A stretch of DNA of 9,287 nucleotides, from positions 1 through 9,287 of the forward strand of contig JAFQVE010000611.1 of the NCBI GenBank assembly GCA_017408185.1, read 5' to 3'. The notes below the pieces were generated by a model. The model saw nothing but the letters and a program-made list of their open reading frames with translations, made no database searches and was not told where the DNA came from. Each line of letters begins with the position of its first letter. Positions within the stretch are counted from its first letter, which is position 1. The position numbers were made by a program, and so were the translations under genes. This document shows, piece after piece, positions 7,301-9,287 of this stretch. Source of the DNA: Oscillospiraceae bacterium (lineage in GTDB: Bacteria > Bacillota_A > Clostridia > Oscillospirales > JAAYXM01).

Positions 7301-9287
7301 TATTTCCTGAAGGGTGGTAATTTAGACAACCTGCATTATGACATCTACACAAGAAATCCCGAAAGCCTCAGCGATGAAATAGAAGCGATTATAGAGGAGC
7401 ATGGCGAGTATAACTACGACAGGAGCTCGCTGCTTTCCGGCTATGGCTTCGGAGTACTGCGCGACGGAACACTTCACAAATCTGAAGGAAGCGGAGTTGT
7501 CAAAGATATGCAGCATGATTTCTGGATGTACTTTGGCGGTGCGGCATCCCACGGACATTCCGATAAGCTGAATCTCGGTATCGAGGCATACGGACTGCCG
7601 ATGACAACAGACCTCGGATATCCTGAAACGGCGAGCAAAGACCCGAACCGCAATCAGTGGCAGGGCATAACGCTTTCGCACAATACGGTAGTTGTAAATG
7701 AGGATTCACAGGCGACCGGCAGTTTTACCGGTGTTCCTCTTCATTTTGATACAAAGGACACCCGTGTTAAGGTTATGGATGTTGATGCGTCCATGGTATA
7801 TGCCGAGGCAGATGAATACCGCCGCACAATAGTTATGGTAGACTTTGACGATGAAATATCCTACGGCATCGACTTCTTCAAGGTGCTTGGAGGAAACGAT
7901 CATCTCTATTCCTTCCACGCGACAAGCGAGGAAGACCCCGAAACCTCGGATAACCTTACCTTCAAGGCGCAGGCAACGGGATCGTATGCGGGAGCGGCGG
8001 TTCCGTACGGCGAAGATCCATGGTCTGTCTCGGGTAATAGCAGCGTGGTTCTCAAGTATCCTGTAGGATATACATGGCTTGATGATGTCAAGCGTGCAGA
8101 TAACCCCGGAACGGGAGAGTTCTATGTTGACTGGAAGATAAAGGACTTCTGGAATCAGTCCCGGAACGGAAAGCAGGATATTCGCCTTCGTATGACGATG
8201 GTAAACGACTGGAAAGCCGATGAAGTGTCACTTTTAAACGGTATGCCGCCGAGAACGGACACCAATCTTGCGGCAATAGACCATCTTGAATATATGCTTG
8301 TCCGCCGCAAGGGGCGTGATCTCAATACGCTCTTTACAACCGTTATCGAGCCGTATAACGGAAGCCGCTATATCAAGTCTATTGAAAATGTTCCGGTAAC
8401 AGTTGTTGAAGGAACTCCCGGAAAGAACGATGTGGCAAAGGCAGTTAAGGTAGAGCTTATCGACGGCAGAGTGGACTATATCGTATATGCACAGAACAAC
8501 ACAGTTACATACAGCGTTGGTGACATATTCGAGTTCCGCGGCTTTGTCGGAGTATGGTCAATTGATGAAAACGGCGTGAATATATACAGCTATGTAAACG
8601 ACGGCGAAATGATTGGAAACGATACAGTGAGGGTTGAAAACCTTGATGCTGTGATAAAGGGAACTATCACAGACTTCCAGGATGAGCTTTCGTTTGACAA
8701 CTGGATAGAGGCAGAGCTTGATGTTGCGCTCACTCAGGAAGCTGCTGATGACCTCTCCGGGCGTATCATAAACGTTGAACGCGAGGCTCTCGGAAACTCG
8801 ACATACGTAATTGAGAGCGTAGATGTGCTTGACGGCAACCGAGCAAGAATAAACCTCGGAAACGTAACGCTTATAAGTGGTTTTGTCGATGCAAAGAACG
8901 AGGAGCTTGGCTATAAGTATGACGTAGCAGTCGGAAAGAGCTTCGATATTCCGTTGTCATACGAGGATAACCCGGCACCGGTATTTGATGAGGTTGCGGA
9001 CAATATCACAACCTCTGCCGGAAGCTCGGTATCGGTAACGGTAAGTGCAACGGGAGACGATGGAGCAACGGTAACGTATCGTGCGCGTACACTTCCGCGT
9101 GGAGCATCGTTTGATGCTGAGACCGGTACATTCACATGGAAACCAACAGCGTCGCAGATCGGCGATAACCTTGTAGCGGTAGATGCGGTTGATGAGTATG
9201 GCAGAATAAGCACAAAGTATTTCACAATAACTGTTTACGGTTCAACTACAGGCGGTGGAGGAGGCGGCGGAGAAACAACAACTCCGA
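1277..9287 (+). CDS. Giant secreted heparinase II/III-family polysaccharide lyase (3' end outside window)
   Basis: The frame is open from ATG 1277 to the window end: 2670 complete codons without a stop. Most heparinase II/III lyases have roughly 600-800 residues, so about 1500 residues precede the enzyme here. Order by residue: signal peptide 1-27; unnamed module A 36-242; Big2-like 255-338; module B 345-544; Big2-like 549-645; CBM4/9-like 650-848; Big2-like 849-961, 962-1050 and 1053-1147; jelly-roll CBM-like 1148-1306; Big2-like 1307-1400 and 1404-1498; helical lyase domain about 1502-2051; heparinase II/III beta-sandwich and C-terminal sheets 2052-2566; He_PIG 2567-2655; glycine linker from 2659. 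The family cleaves uronate-containing polysaccharides by beta-elimination outside the cell. Candidate catalytic residues are His1853 or His1859 (or Asn1855), Tyr1921 and His2092; candidate zinc ligands are His2094, Asp2112 and His2135. Substrate and PL family cannot be assigned by eye. The linker suggests a surface anchor such as SLH domains downstream (inference). Confidence 0.93.
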   Translation, partial: MKIKSLTSLLLVFAMLLSILPAGIVSANTDAFEGYEYVFTRDALGSDDDVPVAELAAMTLDTPLPEKSDPWRAATHNYIAAVSAKDTGIDVNTTANRNNVACFAIELKVEQGGTFVPSLVYRASKKAPIIDLYLVKAGTTSGNVNTSDFSFKEKVGTGGDGRDGKVYAYINAIGQESDGIYILKDDFNMYATEAADTVESFGNRELQLEGNTSYYLLFRVVGNDERLTSTGGMQTVFKSFKLAPPEVEPVDELSSFSLSSSSGTVLVGETVALTATAMYSLSGTKILTEGVTYKSSDENIAAVSPDGVVTGIKEGNVTITATVDGTEISDTVDIAVKEIKRATKEYVYSFDRAALGSSGNVQRTTLNTVAFDDVVASLSAPWRPAGTAYVYNTYANASGLMWNAYESRADQRIAAYAIELKVAESGMYIPSLSYLAKTYAPIVDVYLVERTDASPEFVFGESGNGSGNLPTYIGELGDEYKLATIDMYSAEAETKTDAFDERYLDSDNTYYLLFRAVGKNESFAPLVSGTRQFLEVTASSFKIKPPAGEFDKIGLSVHGLLGEDDPMPNMTEKQLEYKLYDDVGILLDDINESELTVEYSSSEETVAVISDTGIISAKSCGNAVITANITYNGISRSEEYKLLVAPAGRNMMADLNPDFENDEWVWDSVRQDEAPEEPVFFRSGIETEPKDGDEDNRALAFNFDPSVPMPTNIATIFLKRNGERVEVEPGKFYQLTFKVKTNITKPEDGEYPTMRYGMYAYNSPTGTSSSALAFVAGRETDINKIENWEEAYSEWQEFVVPLAAPSEYDGEILYLSPRLNIRAPATSVGKAGYSGTIWMDDFELREVGYAGIEMEISGDPSADGSGTFTVLTKPYTTLGHYISIGSECLPGAIELSSSDEYVVADFQDSTRTEISGAMFAASTVAETGGKNGTAEISAVMTLNGISRSGKTSVTTSGYDMKLLYASAVAEPASVEVGGASQVIPTGFMSDGSAADMTGGRIIYESLTPEIVSVDENGKVTTHRAGKGKLAATLVLGGSSAYTEVEITVTDSSPIVSASLSAPETVGYLRDEALTLTGKMQSGYDADFTNADINWIIESDPVGGVSIDENNMIFGEIEGAKATVKAEITMGGATVTTNEIAVTVVESDLRDFVINFGGVAEKEISDVTIEKYGWELDTVNSHSSVLGSYLYNRYIYVLTNGVDRDFVVDFEVPYTGNYMPVFLSGESNGYGSEKSYIYIDGVYVGEYRFYEENIAPRDLRTVHLEAGVHKLTLRPAVTKTVSRNYYQYPRLVRFAAVTSLPGVKEIITEKSEYEIAEGNSKALSAGIVMTDGFVYEWQRMRNNDTDPYAAVTYTSSDLNVASVDENGNITAVAVGDAFITVKVMLNGVETTKEVPVHVVAAGTVTEDEMLAAVEIEAPFFVMNPEAAGVQLTVSGKNSEGKALDMTSAEVVWAIEDTSVAGISESGYVTPAGLGSTKVTATVTASGITKTAESYISVREGKVGRTYYTDEMVAAARENITKYSWAKSESKSVIANADKYLGLEDKLWEMVPGEGIPRANTVGFRSDPDRYTCRFCGIDLLQNHGSYSWISNPLQRPWKIQCPDCKRVFPSNDFASFYELGRDEHGIFSRELALERHQEMFGGTYGTGYLKNTLYPEVGTASSKVKLTGNETPEKWGVDDGYGYDTGRVYSNGTKEIHTYIAYYNHYGLWHNSGSNNAGTISNAINTLAEAYMFTGDERYGRVGAILLDRVADVYPGYDLRPYLLDYSNSDGGTRAGKIIGKIWEVNIVRTLSKGYDAFFPMYDDPQVISFLSEKAKKYNNTEINDKSTPEKIRKNIEDGALRESFREVQRASIHGNFGAHQSAIAQAAIVLDTQPDTGKMIDWLFAYSETDHATYNTGGEINKRLVNDVSRDGQGNESAPGYNRIWVTQTTEVASVLAKYDEYEGANLYENPKFVGMIKSYAPLTLVRRGLAPIGDSGTAAFYSLLPDNDDVMINAFKETKDVEIAQHLYFLKGGNLDNLHYDIYTRNPESLSDEIEAIIEEHGEYNYDRSSLLSGYGFGVLRDGTLHKSEGSGVVKDMQHDFWMYFGGAASHGHSDKLNLGIEAYGLPMTTDLGYPETASKDPNRNQWQGITLSHNTVVVNEDSQATGSFTGVPLHFDTKDTRVKVMDVDASMVYAEADEYRRTIVMVDFDDEISYGIDFFKVLGGNDHLYSFHATSEEDPETSDNLTFKAQATGSYAGAAVPYGEDPWSVSGNSSVVLKYPVGYTWLDDVKRADNPGTGEFYVDWKIKDFWNQSRNGKQDIRLRMTMVNDWKADEVSLLNGMPPRTDTNLAAIDHLEYMLVRRKGRDLNTLFTTVIEPYNGSRYIKSIENVPVTVVEGTPGKNDVAKAVKVELIDGRVDYIVYAQNNTVTYSVGDIFEFRGFVGVWSIDENGVNIYSYVNDGEMIGNDTVRVENLDAVIKGTITDFQDELSFDNWIEAELDVALTQEAADDLSGRIINVEREALGNSTYVIESVDVLDGNRARINLGNVTLISGFVDAKNEELGYKYDVAVGKSFDIPLSYEDNPAPVFDEVADNITTSAGSSVSVTVSATGDDGATVTYRARTLPRGASFDAETGTFTWKPTASQIGDNLVAVDAVDEYGRISTKYFTITVYGSTTGGGGGGGETTTP
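1382..2002 (+). other. Unnamed extracellular module A (residues 36-242)
   Basis: This module of about 205 residues begins EYVFTRDALGS and ends FKSFKL. Landmarks shared with module B are a DPWR/APWR turn, FAIELKV or YAIELKV, a G-x-[FY]-[VI]-PSL strand, AK/SK-x-API-[IV]-D-[LV]-YLV, a [FI][ND]MY strand and YYLLFR-x-VG near the end. Alternating strands and conserved aromatics suggest a beta-sandwich, perhaps carbohydrate-binding or structural (inference). I do not recognise a named family. Its last 51 residues are identical to the start of the upstream protein fragment. Confidence 0.75.
1849..2002 (+). repeat. Near-identical direct repeat, copy 2
   Basis: This is the second copy of the segment at 1-154, 1848 bases away (a multiple of three) and read in the same frame. 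It encodes the end of residue 191 through Leu242 of the lyase, the last quarter of module A. After it the two genes diverge at once: Ala-Pro-Pro here, Thr-Tyr-Val upstream. Confidence 0.98.
2039..2290 (+). other. Big2-like Ig domain 1 (residues 255-338)
   Basis: This has the Big2 pattern: an opening serine-rich strand with VLVGETVALTATA, then YKSSDENIAAVSPDGVVTG, a KEGNVTITAT strand and a closing DTVDIAVKE. Such domains act as spacers or adhesion modules in secreted proteins. It separates modules A and B. Confidence 0.85.
2309..2908 (+). other. Unnamed extracellular module B (residues 345-544)
   Basis: This is a second copy of module A's fold with clearly diverged sequence: EYVYSFDRAALGS at the start, APWR, YAIELKV, MYIPSLSYLAK, APIVDVYLV, IDMYSAEAE, TYYLLFRAVG and SSFKIKPP at the end. 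DNA identity to module A is restricted to short stretches such as the one encoding YYLLFR. The A/B duplication is therefore much older than the 154-base match between module A and the upstream gene. Function unknown. Confidence 0.75.
2921..3211 (+). other. Big2-like Ig domain 2 (residues 549-645)
   Basis: The Big2 landmarks are LTVEYSSSEETVAVISDTG followed by IISAKSCGNAVITANITYNG and a closing YKLLVA strand. The front part (LSVHGLLGEDDPMPNM) is looser than in a typical copy. It links module B to the CBM-like domain. Confidence 0.75.
3224..3820 (+). other. CBM4/9-like carbohydrate-binding domain (residues 650-848)
   Basis: It opens LNPDFENDEWVWD, the N-x-[GD]-FE start typical of CBM4/9 and related galactose-binding-like jelly rolls. 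It continues with ALAFNFDPS, VEPGKFYQLTFKVKT, a W-x-E-F-V-V-P strand (YSEWQEFVVPL) and closes with GTIWMDDFELREV, the usual last strand with its Asp-Asp. Known relatives bind plant or other polysaccharides. The ligand here is unknown. Confidence 0.72.
3821..4159 (+). other. Big2-like Ig domain 3, divergent (residues 849-961)
   Basis: A weak Big2 pattern is visible: IELSSSDEYVVADF stands where the SSDenVAsV strand is expected, and NGTAEISAVMTLNGISRSG matches the closing strands, echoing VITANITYNGISRSE of domain 2. The first half is irregular, so the boundaries are approximate. Confidence 0.5.
4160..4426 (+). other. Big2-like Ig domain 4 (residues 962-1050)
   Basis: The sequence has ASVEVGGASQVIPTGFMSDG, then IIYESLTPEIVSVDENGKV, HRAGKGKLAATLVLGG and a closing YTEVEITVTD. 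This is a regular Big2 copy. The stretch 4310-4329 is nearly identical in DNA to 5357-5376 in domain 6, reflecting the SVDENG core. Confidence 0.82.
4433..4717 (+). other. Big2-like Ig domain 5 (residues 1053-1147)
   Basis: Strands ASLSAPETVGYLRDEALTLT, INWIIESDPVGGVSIDENN, AKATVKAEITMGG and NEIAVTVVESD fit a Big2-like sandwich with a Trp-containing central strand. It leads directly into the jelly-roll domain. Confidence 0.65.
4718..5194 (+). other. Jelly-roll CBM-like domain (residues 1148-1306)
   Basis: Starting LRDFVINFGGV, the segment has DFVVDFEVPYTGNYMPVF, KSYIYIDGVYVGEYRFYEEN and TVHLEAGVHKLTLRPA. That series (bound-ligand strand, 'iyiDGvyvGe', 'v.LeaG.H.ltl') is characteristic of CBM6/CBM35-like and related galactose-binding-like sandwiches in Clostridia lyases and glycosidases. 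The family name is by pattern; it may equally be an unclassified module. Confidence 0.6.
5195..5476 (+). other. Big2-like Ig domain 6 (residues 1307-1400)
   Basis: It contains KSEYEIAEGNSKALSAGIVM, then VTYTSSDLNVASVDENGNI, VAVGDAFITVKVMLNG and a closing KEVPVHVVA. The SSDxNVASVDENGxITA core is the best Big2 match in the protein. Confidence 0.85.
5486..5770 (+). other. Big2-like Ig domain 7 (residues 1404-1498)
   Basis: Strands VQLTVSGKNSEGKALDMTSA, VVWAIEDTSVAGISESGYV, LGSTKVTATVTASGITK and SYISVRE follow the Big2 order. The domain abuts the catalytic region with only a three-residue joint (Gly-Lys-Val). Confidence 0.78.
5780..7429 (+). other. Helical (toroid) domain of the heparinase II/III-type lyase (residues 1502-2051)
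   Basis: Helix-rich sequence follows the Ig domains. It starts YYTDEMVAAARENI and includes INTLAEAYMFTGDERYG with LLDRVADVYPGYD, a repeating helix pattern of alpha/alpha toroid lyases. The segment RASIHGNFGAHQSA (His1853, Asn1855, His1859) and PGYNRIW (Tyr1921) sit where heparinase II/III relatives place the neutralising residue and the catalytic Tyr. Heparinase II of Pedobacter uses His202, Tyr257 and His406 (recalled from the literature). The cleft between this domain and the following beta-sandwich would bind the polysaccharide. Confidence 0.82.
5987..6085 (+). other. Four-cysteine metal-site candidate in the lyase domain
   Basis: Cys1571-x2-Cys1574 (YTCRFCG) and Cys1600-x2-Cys1603 (QCPDCKRVFPSNDF) form a C-x2-C-x25-C-x2-C knuckle. 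Only three other cysteines (near residues 103, 664 and 926) are visible in the whole protein, so the cluster is not a background feature. A structural zinc ribbon beside the lyase cleft is the likely reading. I recall a similar CPxC...FPxNDF segment in uncharacterised heparinase II/III-family proteins. Confidence 0.75.
7430..8974 (+). other. Heparinase II/III beta-sandwich and C-terminal sheets (residues 2052-2566)
   Basis: The region opens SGYGFGVLRDG, the usual first strand of the heparinase II/III fold. The signature follows: AASHGHSDKLNLGIEAYG then TTDLGYP and, after a loop, SHNTVVVNED. His2092 corresponds to the catalytic His; His2094, Asp2112 and His2135 correspond to the structural zinc ligands of heparinase II. 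Further on, YMLVRRKGRDLNTLFTTVIE and PYNGS (residues 2339-2364) match a late strand pair common in the family. Residues from about 2380 to 2566 add beta strands that I cannot assign to a named domain. Confidence 0.85.
8975..9241 (+). other. He_PIG/cadherin-like Ig domain (residues 2567-2655)
   Basis: The order is APVFDEVADNITTSAGSSVS, LPRGASFDAETGTFTWKPTA, QIGDNLVAVDAVDEYG and FTITVYG. 'LPxGasFd..TGtFtWkPt' followed by an aspartate-containing 'v.avDeyG' strand is the classical putative-Ig (He_PIG) pattern. These domains often link a catalytic part to the cell-surface anchor. Confidence 0.85.
9242..9287 (+). other. Thr/Gly linker running off the window
   Basis: Ser-Thr-Thr, seven glycines (residues 2659-2665), then Glu-Thr-Thr-Thr-Pro and the first base of a further codon. 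In Clostridia such a linker commonly precedes SLH domains or another C-terminal anchor. What follows is not in the window. Confidence 0.8.

Overview
The window reads as part of an anaerobic Gram-positive (Bacillota, Clostridia-like, probably gut or rumen) genome or metagenome contig. This is inferred from very large secreted multi-domain proteins rich in Big2-type Ig folds, an AAAGGA ribosome-binding site, a Clostridia-style signal peptide, divergent InlB B-type repeats in the neighbour, and a threonine/glycine linker of the sort that often precedes S-layer homology (SLH) domains. No marker gene is present, so the taxonomy is tentative.

There are only two genes, both on the + strand and both incomplete. 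Positions 1-1201 hold the last 399 codons of a secreted protein whose 5' end lies outside the window. It ends with a piece of an unnamed ~200-residue module, three InlB B-repeat-like beta modules and a small C-terminal beta domain. A 75-bp gap (1202-1276) contains a 10-bp terminator-like hairpin and a ribosome-binding site. From 1277 one reading frame stays open to the last base (2670 complete codons, no stop). It encodes a giant secreted heparinase II/III-type polysaccharide lyase. In order it carries a signal peptide, unnamed module A, Big2, unnamed module B, Big2, a CBM4/9-like domain, three Big2-like domains, a jelly-roll CBM-like domain, two Big2-like domains, an alpha-helical lyase domain with a four-cysteine metal-site candidate, the heparinase II/III beta-sandwich with HGH...D...H, an Ig-like He_PIG domain, and a glycine linker that runs off the end.

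The two genes are linked by sequence as well as position. The first 154 bases of the window match 1849-2002 inside the lyase gene at 152 of 154 positions, and both differences are synonymous. The copy ends exactly at a module boundary and is in frame in both genes. This points to recent duplication or gene conversion of a surface-protein module, or to an assembly artefact. Together the genes look like part of a cell-surface or secreted apparatus for binding and eliminative cleavage of an acidic polysaccharide; the substrate cannot be read from the sequence. The most promising undescribed element is the module found three times here (A, B and the upstream copy). I see no RNA genes, mobile-element genes, CRISPR arrays or origins.
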